A stretch of DNA of 64,000 bases from Strongylocentrotus purpuratus (taxonomy: Eukaryota; Echinodermata; Echinoidea; Camarodonta; Strongylocentrotidae): the NCBI RefSeq assembly GCF_000002235.5, contig NW_022145596.1:660001-724000 (forward strand), read 5' to 3'. This document shows positions 49,101-55,701 of this stretch, piece by piece. The translations under genes and the position numbers were made by a program. A model generated the notes under the pieces. It was not told where the DNA came from, did no database searches, and saw only the letters and a list, made by a program, of their open reading frames with translations. Numbering within the stretch: position 1 is the stretch's first letter; every line of letters begins with the position of its first letter.

Positions 49101-52100
49101 ACATCCACTACTCACCCTCCTTCTCTGAGGTTTGGCATTTTTCAATCGTGTAACCTCCCCTCTCAGCTGTTCTAGTTCAGTCATAATAGTTGTCTGTTGG
49201 TCTACCATCTGTTGCAGAAGATGTGCAGAATCTGATGTGACCACCCGTCCGACCTCGACGTCCGCTTCTCTGATTCTGGTACGCTGAGCTGTTGGAGACT
49301 CCTGGAAAAGCTGGAGTGCCTCTGCTCTCATCCTATTGAACCCACTGGGCCCATGAGTTAATTGGATGCGTCTCAACTCCCTCCTGACCCAAGCCTCACG
49401 TGCGCCATTTACAAATTGGTCACTCAAAGCTTTGTCTTTTAATTGTGCCAAAGCTTCACCTTGGGCTTGGGTGATTGCTGCCTTCTCCAGCTTTATGTAT
49501 AGGCGTATCAAGGCCCGGCTGAAGTCACAAAGCGATTCCCCTTCTCTCTGTACGCGGTTATGGAACTTGCTGCTCAACGACTGTGTATTTTCCTCGTAGC
49601 CAAAACATAGTTTAAGACATGCTACAACTTCATCAAAATCACGTCTTCGGGATTCACTAAGGCACATAATTTCCTCCCTTGCCGGTCCTGCAAGGTGATC
49701 TACAAGAAGTCTGGCCTTACTGCCCATTTCCATGTTGTGTTGAGCAGTGATCTCATAGAACTCCTCAAGCCATTCCGATAGTGCAATGTCGTTTGCGTGT
49801 TGTGGTATTCCCCTAAACTTGGGCAAGTTGCTCTGGAGAATGCTCTGTAGCCCAATGGAACGACGAAAGAACTGTGACAGCATGTCCATGTCTGAAGGTT
49901 GCTCCCTTGGTGTCATAGTAGGTCGTGTGGATGATGCTGTCGACGTGGTAGTTGTTGTTGTTGTTGTCACAGTTGTTGTCGTAGATGTAGGGGCCATTTT
50001 CCTGCACTTAAATGTGTTAATTATGAAATTCAACAGGAACAATAATATTTCACAACAAGCAAACTTAAACGAACAAATCATCAATCATGTGTATCATTAC
50101 ATGAACATGTTCTTCAAATTCATTAATGGTCACAATGTATCTGACCGAGGCTGTTGAATGTTCACTGTCTGTCCAATGTTCACTTTTGCCTCCGGACGTT
50201 GCTGACACCAAATATCGCCAGCCGACGACGTCACGGCCGCAAGAAGTTGGAGGTTGGTCAGTATCCGTGCAGATGATCTCAGTCCAGTTGTCCCTCGCCG
50301 TCAGTCATCCCACTTCTGACACCATTGTTGGGATTCAGAAATGACAACAGCTAGGGAGTCCAACGTAAACTTTAGTCTTGCATTTATTCACCAAAGAAAA
50401 CACAGCCCCGGCCAATACTATAACGACGAAGCAACACTAACGCTATATGCTGTCGTCCGACCCCTGATCATAAACAAAGCTTCCACCTTATTGTAGAAAG
50501 TGTAGTTCATCAAATAAGGAGATTTCACCACATGCAGCCATGAATTGTGATCTGCCAGAAGTAAATAACAATCTCCATTAGCAGGCACAAATTAGTGCTT
50601 CTCTCCTCTCTCTCCAATCTACAATGTCTCTCTGTCCCTGCTATAGCAGCTCTGGGTGCACAGACCCCGAACAAAAGAAAATCACTCATCCACTAAAACT
50701 TACAATAGGATCCCCAATCATGCCTATAGGGTATCAGTACATTGGGCAATACAGGTACCCCCAAAAAGGCGGGAAAGTAAGGCTATTGTCTGATGAGGAA
50801 GGAGGGGGGTAGCTTACATTGTAGACTGCTCCACCTACAATTCCTTATACACTAATGCACCAATACACTATAATACATTATGGCATAATTACCTCAACAT
50901 TCCATATTACAACAGATGTAAAGCAGGCCTACTGCTGTGACATAACTAGTTTATGATATGTTTTTATCATTCCTGGTTCAGGGATGCCATTGCACTTGCC
51001 CAAGTGAGATTGTTGCCCTCTGACCCAGTTCTTCATGACCTCTACTTGACCTGGGCCAATCAGCTGGAAGGCAACAATAGCTATGAGCCTGCTGCAAGAT
51101 GGTAAGACTTGAGATATTCTATTTTATTTCACCTTTCACCACCCTTATATTATTATGTTAATTACTCTTTGAAAATAAAGTTACTCTGCTCATAATATAG
51201 TTTTATTTGTTATGGTTTGACAAATTTATTAATCCTAGCTATAATTATTGACTTTCCAGCTACTTGGCACTCAACCAGCCAATGAATGCTATCAAGCTAC
51301 TGACCAGGAAGGGGGATGTGGCAGCTCTTGGAACTGCCCTTCATGTCGCCATCTTGTCTGGTTGTACAGAGGAGGGGCTAGTGGTATCCATAGCAACTAG
51401 ATTCTTAAACCTGAGTTTATTGACTGGTCAGTGGAAGCAGGCTGTTGATATCTTCTTACTGGATAAGAAATATCAGGTAAGGGTCATTCAGCGTAATGAA
51501 GGAAGTTGTAAACCAGGCATGGTGGCTCAGTCGTTAGAGCGCCCGCCTCATGAACGGGAGGTCGTGGGTTCGAACCCCGGCCGAGTCATACCAAAGACTT
51601 ATAATAATGGGACCTTCTGCCTTCTAGCTAGGCGCTCAGCATATTAGTTGGAGAAGGGTAGTAATAACATATTATGTTATGCAGGGCCCGCTGGAAGAGC
51701 AGTTTAGTAACTGAAGTGGCTACCCTGGGTAAATAAAACGTTATTATTTTTATTATTATCATTATTATTATTATTAGTAGTAGTAGTAGTCTACTGGTAA
51801 AGTGTAGATTAAGAAATATTGCATAGAAATGTAGGACCCACTGAAAATAGGGGCTTTACTTTAAGAAAATTATAGAAATAGAGGATTGTGTGAATGTCAG
51901 TTTATACTCTGAATGTCAATTCATATACTCTGTATTCTGAGCACAGCATTTTTGAGTAAAGGGGGATTATTCTTGGACCAGTTATGAATTGAAAGGAAAA
52001 CCATTTTTTAATTTAGCTATGCATTTCATCAGTTTTTAATAGTTAAAGAGGTTTTCCTAATATGTATGACATGGAAAAAGCAATTAATTAGGATATGGTT

Positions 52101-55100
52101 TGTGATTTATATTGTTTCCCCATGTTGAACATATATTTTGCTTGTTTAAATTTTGTTGGATTATTATTGAGGTTGTAAAGATTGTGTCACACATCTCTTT
52201 CTGTTCTCAGGTGTATGCTTCACTTGTTGTCATCTATGAGCTTCTGGTTTGGTGTTTGACCCATGAAGGATACCTTACAACAGATCATAATATCGGCCAT
52301 ACTCACATACACACTGAGAGCGTTCCAAAGATTCAGTGGACCGGTAAGCCTCTTTCACATTTCATGAGCAGATGGGTTTGGGCTAACTCGGACCAAAGAC
52401 AACTCGGCCCAGCTGCATAAAACGATCAGATTTTGCAGGTTTAGGGTTAGGGTTAGGTTTAGTGTTAGGTTTAGGGTTAGGGTTAGAATTAGGGTTAGGG
52501 CTAGGGCAGAATGACAAAAACTGACCGTTTTTGCAGCTAGGCCGAGTTGTCTTTGGTCCGAGTTAGCCCGGATTCAGCAGATGATGCATATGTTCAGTAG
52601 TTTGTTAGTATTATTAGGGTCTTACATACATGTACATGTCTGTACCTAACTTTGGGCTGAAATGGTCTAAATAGCAAATGTGCAAAAATCAAAGTGCGCC
52701 TTCTCTCTTATACAGATTGTAGCAGCACTTTAGCTATCAGTATGGATGTGGTCTATGTGTATTTTGTGAGTTATTTTCTTTTGCATCCCACAAAGTTGCA
52801 TTGATATATAGACTATAGCAGAAAAGCAAGTAAAGAAACACTAAGCCCTTCTCCTGACCTTGAGCACGTATTTTCACAGAATTAAACAAAAAAATTAAGA
52901 GTTTATACATCTGAAATTGTTAATTCATTTGCCAAATCCCAGCAGTGTAAATTACCATTAATGGTAATTTGTTGTGCAATAAATTTATGATTATTTTCTC
53001 CTTACAGAGCCTAGTAATGATGGATGTGTTTGGTCTATCCCTACATTGAATGGAGCTCCTGTAGTAGAAACACTGCTGGTTAGAGCAGACATGTCATGTG
53101 ATCAATCACCTGATCTGCAGTGCTTGAGTGGTGGGATGCCATATGACGTAGCCCATGATATCAACAAGGTATATTTAATGCTTTGTATAATATATAATGG
53201 AAACAAAAAAGTCTCGATGTGAAACGAGCACTATGGCCATCCATTATCTTTGGCCATAATACCCCCTTTCCGAATGAAGTCGAATTTTTGTCCCGTCTCA
53301 CTTCAGAATATTTGTGAAAGAGGTCAACGTTTTATGTACTGCCTTGTGATTCTGACATGTATATAGAGTGTTATAGACCTGTATAACTTGTCATGATTAT
53401 AAACATTTTCAGTTTTTACAAGCATGACAAGTTGAATCAACTGTACATACCATGATTACTTAGACAAATTATATTTTCCATATACTTGTAGGTGTTGAGA
53501 TATGCTGCAGAGCAGATATTGCTAGGTCAAAGGTCAGGTCATTCTGAGGTCATGATGGGTCATGTAGCTGAAGCAGTGCAGCTATGTCATACATCAGGTC
53601 ATCCAGCAGTAGCCGTTGGTATTCTTCAGATTATACTGCCCCAAGGTAACCAATAATTCAGGATATGTAGACTTGTGGAAAGATCAAAGTTTGCATTAAA
53701 GGTAATACAAAGTTTTGGTAAATTTTAAAAATTGGGTGGATAGTGATTCTTAACAGTTTTTATATATTTGGATGCCCCTGTGGATGTATTATAAACACTA
53801 GAAAAATTAGCCCCTAAAACACTTCTGCTTTCGAGAAAAAATGAATATAAAAATTTACCGGTGCTCCCGGTAAATTGTGATAAATGTCAAATAGCGCCTA
53901 CGGCCGTACAGTGGTAGCTGCGACCATGAAAATCTCAGAATATATAGATGTGATATCTAATTACCAAATGAATAGCTAATTGGTCGATTTTAGTCAAGAA
54001 ACATTGTTTTATAGCTTAATTAATATATTGACCTTGAGAGGGAGCTATACAACATAAAGAGTGTATTATTTACAATTTCATAACTTTAGACTCGATTTCA
54101 ACCGCGACAACGATCACTGAATATTATAGGATCACATATGCTTCCAATATGCTAATTGAACCAAATTCATGACTCCATACCAAAACTTTGTATTACCTTT
54201 AATTGATTCCAATATACAGTTCATATAATCCTTATTTTATTCATGCTATTAAAAACTTTATATTTCCTAATTGAAGAAGGTACCATTCTAATATTCTAAT
54301 AAGAAACCAAGAAAAGAATTGTGTCGGAAAATGATACCTTAAAAAAAGTAACGCTTTACAATTTTGTTAAAAGGCAAAAACCTTTTACAGGCTGCCAGTA
54401 CCGGTACTGATAATTTTTTTCAAATTAATTTTTTTTTTCTTTTTTTTCCCCCTTTTTTTTCTTCAACATTTTGCAATAGATTCATGTATAACTTAAGTAC
54501 ATGAGTAGACTGCCAAAAATGATAAACTACATTTTTAATAGTTTGTTCATCCAAATGGTTAGAAGTACATGAAATGAATAGGTCACTGTTATTTGATTGC
54601 ACAGGTGAAGAGTCAGTGATGATGTCATCAATCAACCAACCTGATCTCAATCCAAAGCTGGTGTGTCTGAGAGCACAGTACAGACTCACTCAACTCTACC
54701 ACTTTAGGACAAGACTACATGCTTGTCAGTCACATGGACAACCACAAAAGGTCAAAGGTCAAGGATTACAGAATGTCCCAGATGGTGATCCGGATAGTTT
54801 GTCTGGAAAACAAAAAGATAATCAAAAGGATGATGCACACGTGGGAGATGATGTCGTGAAGGAACGGGTGAACGATGATGACGATGATAGCATGCTGTTG
54901 AACCCCCGTACTGAAGGTTATCTATTTCAGAGTAATGTCCTGAGGGATACATCATGGCCATTATCCTTGTCTTCATTGTGCCATTCAGAATCACAGGACA
55001 AGCAAGTAGACTGTCTTTCAATGACACCAGACCCACCTCTAGCTGGTAACCAGGCCCTGACACAAGAGCAGCTGGTTGATAGGATACTGAACAGTATTAG

Positions 55101-55701
55101 TGGAACACATGTTGCTGCTCTTCCCTCACAGGCCATGAATGGAGAACATGAGAGATATGTGAACGGCACTGATTATGAGAGAAGTTGTCCCGAGGCTCAT
55201 ACAGGAGAAGCTACCACATTGAGTGATACGTCTCAGACCATACTAGTCAATACAAGCGAGGAAGCAGTTGTTGATGCAGAAAGATCATGTAGAGAAGAAA
55301 TGCCTTCTGGCTCCAGGAATGACATTCCAGGTAGGACTGCCATACAGGAGCTACATCCAGCAGAACAGTCCAAGCATGAAACAGAAGGAAAGAAACAAAA
55401 CAGTGGACAGACATTGGAGTGTCCACCCACTAGTGGTGCCCTGCATAACCCATTAGACAAAGATCTTGCTCTGATCAGCTCCATGAAGAACGTCCTTTTA
55501 AAGGAACATCCCACTGTCCTCAGCATTGTATGCACACAGCTACCCCAGACCCTTCCACCCAAAGAGCTTACCAGTGAGGACATGGATCAGAGTTTAGCCT
55601 CCAAAGAGAGAATAATGAGAGAAACAGCAACTAACGGAGCAGCTGAAGACAATGACAAGACAGACAGAGATTCAGCATGCATCGTAGAGGCTAAGAAATA
55701 G
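27471..55701 (+). CDS. GEMIN5: Gemin5, snRNA-binding subunit of the SMN complex (26 exons)
   Basis: Gemin5 recognises the Sm site and cap of pre-snRNAs for Sm-core assembly in the cytoplasm and also affects translation. Exons: 27471-27773, 28209-28399, 28689-28885, 30245-30440, 30944-31100, 31675-31887, 32285-32370, 32642-32721, 33956-34089, 34993-35066, 35286-35740, 36107-36249, 37205-37376, 38280-38428, 39082-39327, 39735-39876, 40510-40617, 41109-41201, 41669-41806, 42754-42901, 50982-51101, 51260-51476, 52211-52343, 53008-53168, 53492-53645 and 54605-55701. Every phase joins, giving 1768 residues against about 1508 in human. Landmarks shared with human are PPSPNWY, GHTERV, GYKDG, TLGGF.YS, IKSKVT, YSCGGEG, NFRGH, LVAMAP and AGxxVW. 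The start ATG follows an in-frame TAA. Introns are rich in MITEs and SINEs, and intron 20 holds an LTR element. Confidence 0.96.
29484..29658. mobile_element. Palindromic fold-back MITE
   Basis: Ends are CCAGGGCAGC and GCTGCCCTGG. Arms share GTTCACCGACATCCCATTGA and its complement and meet at a near-perfect centre, AAGTTACCAGCTGGTAACTT. No coding capacity. It lies in Gemin5 intron 3. Confidence 0.8.
30012..30208 (+). mobile_element. TTAA-flanked MITE, family R180, copy 1
   Basis: It begins AGCCCCACTGTCC and ends CAGCCGGCCT, with TTAA directly on both sides. It shares CTACTTGCTCCCTCTATATA and ATGATCCTCTTTTTCTTATG with copies at 31163-31348 (inverted), 59003-59189 and 61774-61946 (inverted). 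It ends 36 bp before Gemin5 exon 4. Confidence 0.8.
31163..31348 (-). mobile_element. TTAA-flanked MITE, family R180, copy 2 (inverted)
   Basis: This is the reverse complement of copy 1, starting 62 bp after Gemin5 exon 5, with TTAA at 31159-31162 and 31349-31352. It and copy 1 can pair across exons 4 and 5 in the transcript. Confidence 0.8.
32285..37376 (+). CDS. GEMIN5: Gemin5 second WD40 propeller (exons 7-13)
   Basis: Residues about 420-800. Visible blades include [62 protein letters not shown]...[51 protein letters not shown] and [34 protein letters not shown]. Exon 11 (35286-35740) contains an extra acidic loop of about 90 residues inside a blade. Exon 13 has an unusual acceptor provided by a repeat tail. 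Confidence 0.93.
32764..33001 (+). repeat. Interspersed repeat with histone-type 3'-end signals, copy 1
   Basis: The 5' part has CTGACGA (32766-32772) and GAAAC (32791-32795) separated by a stem-forming 18-mer, reminiscent of Penelope-type repeat ends. The 3' part has three 16-base hairpins: 32883-32898, 32907-32922 and 32949-32964; the latter two are AGTCCTTTTCAGGACT. CAAGAAAGA at 32932-32940 follows the middle hairpin by 9 bases. The segment from the middle hairpin to CAAGCCTACTGTATA recurs at 63820-63937. It lies in Gemin5 intron 8. Confidence 0.75.
33069..33228. mobile_element. MITE with GTTTCACAAA ends
   Basis: The left end GGGGCCCGTTTCACAAA and right end TTTTTGTGAAACACCCCCC form inverted repeats around shorter internal inversions (TGACAAATGACA, TGTCATTTGTCA). 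The right end runs into a poly-C tract. It lies in Gemin5 intron 8. Confidence 0.65.
33596..33858. mobile_element. MITE with TGGCAGAAGG terminal inverted repeats
   Basis: The ends TGGCAGAAGGTCGTTAGC and GCTAACGCCCTTCTGCCA are inverted copies with one mismatch. The AT-rich interior has no coding capacity. It ends about 100 bp before Gemin5 exon 9. Confidence 0.75.
34107..34506. mobile_element. 400-bp MITE, possibly hAT-like
   Basis: Inverted ends are CAGAGCTGCCAAC and GTTGGCAGCTCTG. It is flanked by AATAAT at 34101-34106 and 34507-34512, a possible part of an 8-bp duplication. The CAGAG..GCCAAC end style is common in hAT elements. It starts 17 bp after the Gemin5 exon 9 donor. Confidence 0.7.
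36406..36808. mobile_element. TTAA-flanked MITE, family R400, copy 1
   Basis: It starts after TTAA (36402-36405) with AGGTAAAGACCAGT. Most of its length matches 58049-58447 closely (GGAAACGCCCCAATTTCAAA, TGAAAGAATATGTTTTGAC, TAGTCCCATATACATCTTTC). The right end is degraded. It lies in Gemin5 intron 12. Confidence 0.8.
36899..36994 (+). repeat. Duplicated intron end plus exon 13 start (decoy acceptor)
   Basis: This 96-bp unit comprises an intron end (TTTCATTCTGTGTAG, acceptor AG at 36967-36968) and 26 bp matching the start of Gemin5 exon 13 (24 of 26 bases). The intron part recurs directly after it (36995-37061) and stops just before the AG, where the SINE-like sequence begins. Confidence 0.8.
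37062..37203 (+). repeat. SINE-like 3' module supplying the exon 13 acceptor tract
   Basis: It carries AAGCGCATAGAGAAAT and GCGCTACATAAATA followed by (ATT)n. This module also occurs in other interspersed repeats of the window (reversed at about 38965-39030). Its tail runs directly into the AG of Gemin5 exon 13 (37205). Confidence 0.65.
37441..37607. mobile_element. Fold-back MITE in Gemin5 intron 13
   Basis: Arms share GGCAGGGG, TATAACATTCTT, GGACCT and GAAGGGAGTTA in inverted orientation around a short GTGGTTATATGG loop. It starts about 65 bp after the exon 13 donor. No coding capacity. Confidence 0.75.
37872..37950. repeat. Partial Tc1/mariner-like MITE
   Basis: AAAGCTGCTTTAGAGAC and AAAGACCACATTTCTTGTTTC match the interior of the TA-flanked MITE at 20787-20938. 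Only one end is recognisable. Confidence 0.5.
38280..40617 (+). CDS. GEMIN5: Gemin5 linker exons (14-17)
   Basis: Residues about 800-1015. Exon 14 is Lys-rich ([15 protein letters not shown]), like the basic linker in human Gemin5. Exon 15 ends in a predicted coiled coil ([28 protein letters not shown]). Exon 16 is acidic. Exon 17 ([19 protein letters not shown]...QQDCIDLV) aligns with the human stretch ending HQDCLVLA. The exon 16 acceptor is uncertain: 39735 (after a CT microsatellite) or 39747 keep the same frame, differing by four residues. Confidence 0.85.
41109..53645 (+). CDS. GEMIN5: Gemin5 TPR-like dimerisation region (exons 18-25)
   Basis: Residues about 1016-1403. Matches to human include [117 protein letters not shown] and a helical run through exon 25. 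In human Gemin5 this region forms a TPR-like homodimer. Intron 20 is about 8.1 kb, of which about 7.5 kb is the LTR retrotransposon; without it the intron would be about 0.6 kb. Confidence 0.92.
42005..42130. mobile_element. Small MITE with CGGTCACAAA ends
   Basis: GCTACGGTCACAAA on the left and TTTGTGACCGAGGCTTTA on the right form imperfect inverted repeats. TTCGTAT/GTACGAAT motifs repeat inside. It lies in Gemin5 intron 19, near a (GA)n tract at about 42250-42310. Confidence 0.6.
43006..43155. repeat. (ATG)n microsatellite
   Basis: About 150 bp of imperfect ATG repeats just after Gemin5 exon 20. The poly-Met open frame across it is a repeat artefact. Confidence 0.95.
43418..44006 (-). repeat. 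3' LTR of the Ty3/gypsy element
   Basis: 589 bp. On the plus strand it starts TGTTGGGATTCAG and ends ATATTACAACA. By eye it is identical to the LTR at 50326-50914. GATG lies just outside at 43414-43417. Confidence 0.95.
44007..44196 (-). repeat. Polypurine tract and two further copies of its motif
   Basis: Next to the 3' LTR the minus strand reads GCGGGGAATA (44007-44016), a plausible polypurine tract. The plus-strand motif CCCCGCAATTAATGTCATA, followed by TGTTTGA, occurs three times: 44008-44038, 44082-44112 and 44167-44196. The spacing is about 75-85 bp. Confidence 0.75.
44341..48648 (-). CDS. pol: Pol polyprotein of the Ty3/gypsy element
   Basis: This open frame of 1435 residues contains, in order, an aspartic protease, reverse transcriptase (YLDD box), RNase H and an integrase with an HHCC zinc-binding region and DDE core, then a C-terminal tail of over 200 residues. 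It is in a different frame from gag and starts about 65 bp after the gag stop; elements of this family commonly use frameshifting or re-initiation there. No chromodomain is evident. Clade within Ty3/gypsy not assigned. Confidence 0.93.
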   Translation of the reverse strand: MGQSSHKLQADTPITDKREIDTETRFAHSRQTTLEEAALTIDEIMCDSETELVSESPTAIAEVAGVKIGCVLDTGAEASIIPSDVFHSQLQEAAGDVSPLKKLVKIVGVGPTKVPVEGFIRTRVLLNGKEASVGFLIVNRESCGARQKDFPILLGCNALRAFFPPEETQEEFQLVKDCLKFKGVDNAQIREVVTGALEVVLPARTIQHVECAMKSSQGGEAANESSVWFIQDLTKLESSQVHVIEGCATGNRELRLLLINAGENEFILPPHSIVASAVQVEERSEVHLQNREDQLGVDVCNVMIATTESVQDDNDNVGQFEHRGETQPTNDITTQETFTFTDGTEVLLPHGLSLCGMDYHEASRIAKLLADHEAAFSRDEFDLGQCDLIPHEIKVTSDKTIRLPYRRINPNETSEVRELLQDMLERKIIRGSASPYASPVVLVRKRSGALRLCIDYRQLNKITVKDSFPLPRIDESLEVMDGARYFSSLDLSHGYFQITMHPDSVPLTAFRVPWGLFEFERMPQGLCNSPSTFQRVMEVIFSDMNFTKLILYLDDVLVFSRTFEEHLERLGEVFARLTKHGLKLKGEKCHLFRGEVAHLGHIVSEKGVMVDPSKVERIESWPTPQNGSELRSFLGLASYYRRFVPDFTRLTAPLHALIGQKSQKKRKRKPEKTMLDPKFVWTDKAEESFQKLKERLSSTPVLTYPKFGKEFVLEVDASLKGLGACLSQADENGHLHPISFASRSLRGAENNYPDFSSFKIELLALKWAVVEKFKGYLIGSKCTVYTDNNPLAHLQTAQLGATEQRWVAQLAPFQLDIRFRPGKLNKCADALSRCPGNDEQEVREMIGALTVTTVLPVEVTVNSDQGPEEAPRAAPEVYPSYSTEKLEILQQQDDALSACRQYIRDGWKPEDEMKSENRETKSWMKERMYLKDCGGVLYRRPPDSKHPQRRQLLVPKGLQEKMLQMAHDQWGHQGINRTIAILRERCFWPGMCNDVRAHIKKCFACIAAKTPTPTIRTPRRHLLAFKPLELIAIDFLKLDKGQGGYEDVLVITDAFTKFARAIPCKNQTAAVVARALIDGWIVHYGAPLRIHSDQGRNFESSLVRELCKLYGIEKTHTTPYYPQGNGQTERFNRTLCSMIRSLEPDRRRKWPGLIHQLVFLYNCTPHGTTGLSPYRLLYGREPHTPIDQLIGNSEADWNEDFLTEHSKSLQHAHTVAKQNMEAILRSEKIRHDALPMSSTLSIGTRVLIKKCAFEGRHKLDDKVLRDPFIITAVNDTGDVYKIRPMLGGPTKVVNRRLLIPDPREEMPVHIVQESRSDHTTSQHPSTRSIEENTPSFTFLWDRPMNIPGDQNNLRVDIRDDEYIPDEGNDHDGANVENEENGTDDVLNLSGDIVPDEIDNSQLENPSPEVPRRRSNRVTKGQHRNPLRLPISALQE
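48714..50084 (-). CDS. gag: Gag of the Ty3/gypsy element
   Basis: This open frame of 456 residues has a Thr-rich start, a capsid-like helical middle and a single CCHC zinc knuckle ([14 protein letters not shown]). Its C-terminal part contains two near-identical adjacent segments (each with [16 protein letters not shown]), seen as a direct repeat at about 48780-48990. Confidence 0.9.
   Translation of the reverse strand: MMICSFKFACCEILLFLLNFIINTFKCRKMAPTSTTTTVTTTTTTTTSTASSTRPTMTPREQPSDMDMLSQFFRRSIGLQSILQSNLPKFRGIPQHANDIALSEWLEEFYEITAQHNMEMGSKARLLVDHLAGPAREEIMCLSESRRRDFDEVVACLKLCFGYEENTQSLSSKFHNRVQREGESLCDFSRALIRLYIKLEKAAITQAQGEALAQLKDKALSDQFVNGAREAWVRRELRRIQLTHGPSGFNRMRAEALQLFQESPTAQRTRIREADVEVGRVVTSDSAHLLQQMVDQQTTIMTELEQLRGEVTRLKNAKPQRRRVSSGCFHCGQKGHFIRECPNMTHMPTNIFPAAASNYNFSDGPRSQRNYDFPAWSQESGTRNQDNFNLPATRYQAPSQPHAIQRNYDFPAWSQESGTRNQDNFNLPATRYQAPSLPHATQRHLPHQDVTPQAEN
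50308..50324 (-). other. Primer-binding site, tRNA-Leu type
   Basis: The plus strand TCCCACTTCTGACACCA equals, as I recall it, the 3' end (with CCA) of animal tRNA-Leu(CAA). On the element's strand this gives a 17-base complementary site, one base inside the 5' LTR. Confidence 0.8.
50326..50914 (-). repeat. 5' LTR of the Ty3/gypsy element
   Basis: 589 bp, matching 43418-44006 throughout by eye. GATG follows at 50915-50918, matching the other flank. A 62-residue open frame inside each LTR is not considered a gene. Confidence 0.95.
51518..51777 (+). repeat. tRNA-derived SINE family A, copy 2
   Basis: It has GGTGGCTCAGTCGTTAGAGC, the CTCATGA loop, the B box GGTTCGAACCCC, the same body as 8221-8466 and a tail of ATT/AGT triplets. 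It begins about 40 bp after the Gemin5 exon 22 donor. Confidence 0.85.
52380..52569. mobile_element. Inverted-repeat element enclosing TTAGGG repeats
   Basis: Perfect 30-bp inverted ends (outer GGGCTAACTCGG, inner AAAGACAACTCGGCC) continue as imperfect arms (AGCTGCATAAAACG against AGCTGCAAAAACGG). The centre, about 52439-52507, is TTAGGG/TTAGGTT/GTTAGGG telomere-like sequence. It starts 37 bp after the Gemin5 exon 23 donor. No coding capacity. Confidence 0.85.
53700..54198. mobile_element. TTAA-flanked MITE, 499 bp
   Basis: It starts AGGTAATACAAAGTTTTGG and ends CCAAAACTTTGTATTACCT, with TTAA at 53696-53699 and 54199-54202. It shares the AGGTAA terminus with family R400, suggesting a related transposase. 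It lies in Gemin5 intron 25. Confidence 0.85.
54605..55701 (+). CDS. GEMIN5: Gemin5 terminal exon and acidic tail
   Basis: One large exon encodes residues 1404-1768, ending TAG. The start ([26 protein letters not shown]) continues the helical region. The rest is a low-complexity acidic and Ser-rich tail (NDDDDDSM, many Glu/Thr). A helix-like [21 protein letters not shown] may match the human MLSTFKELFSEKH area of the C-terminal RNA-binding region. The very C-terminal human segment (FPDVLECCLVLLL) has no clear match, so it is either lost or encoded by a further exon I could not connect. Confidence 0.85.

Larger units (their letters stand above)
43418..50914 (-). mobile_element. Ty3/gypsy LTR retrotransposon, whole-looking and young
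   Basis: This element of about 7.5 kb lies in minus orientation in Gemin5 intron 20. Its parts, in its own direction, are: 5' LTR (50914-50326), primer-binding site, gag (50084-48714), pol (48648-44341), a non-coding stretch with repeated purine-tract motifs, and 3' LTR (44006-43418). The LTRs have TG...CA-type ends, and GATG flanks both sides as a short target duplication. The domain order protease, RT, RNase H, integrase places it in Ty3/gypsy (Metaviridae). It looks whole, and the LTRs look identical, so the insertion is very recent. Confidence 0.95.

Noticed and set aside
44383-49599. Many plus-strand frames of 60-140 residues
   Set aside because: They are complementary-strand shadows of the retrotransposon's gag and pol.
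52439-52507. A true telomere or chromosome end
   Set aside because: Only about 70 bp, imperfect, inside inverted repeats and within an intron of an intact gene.
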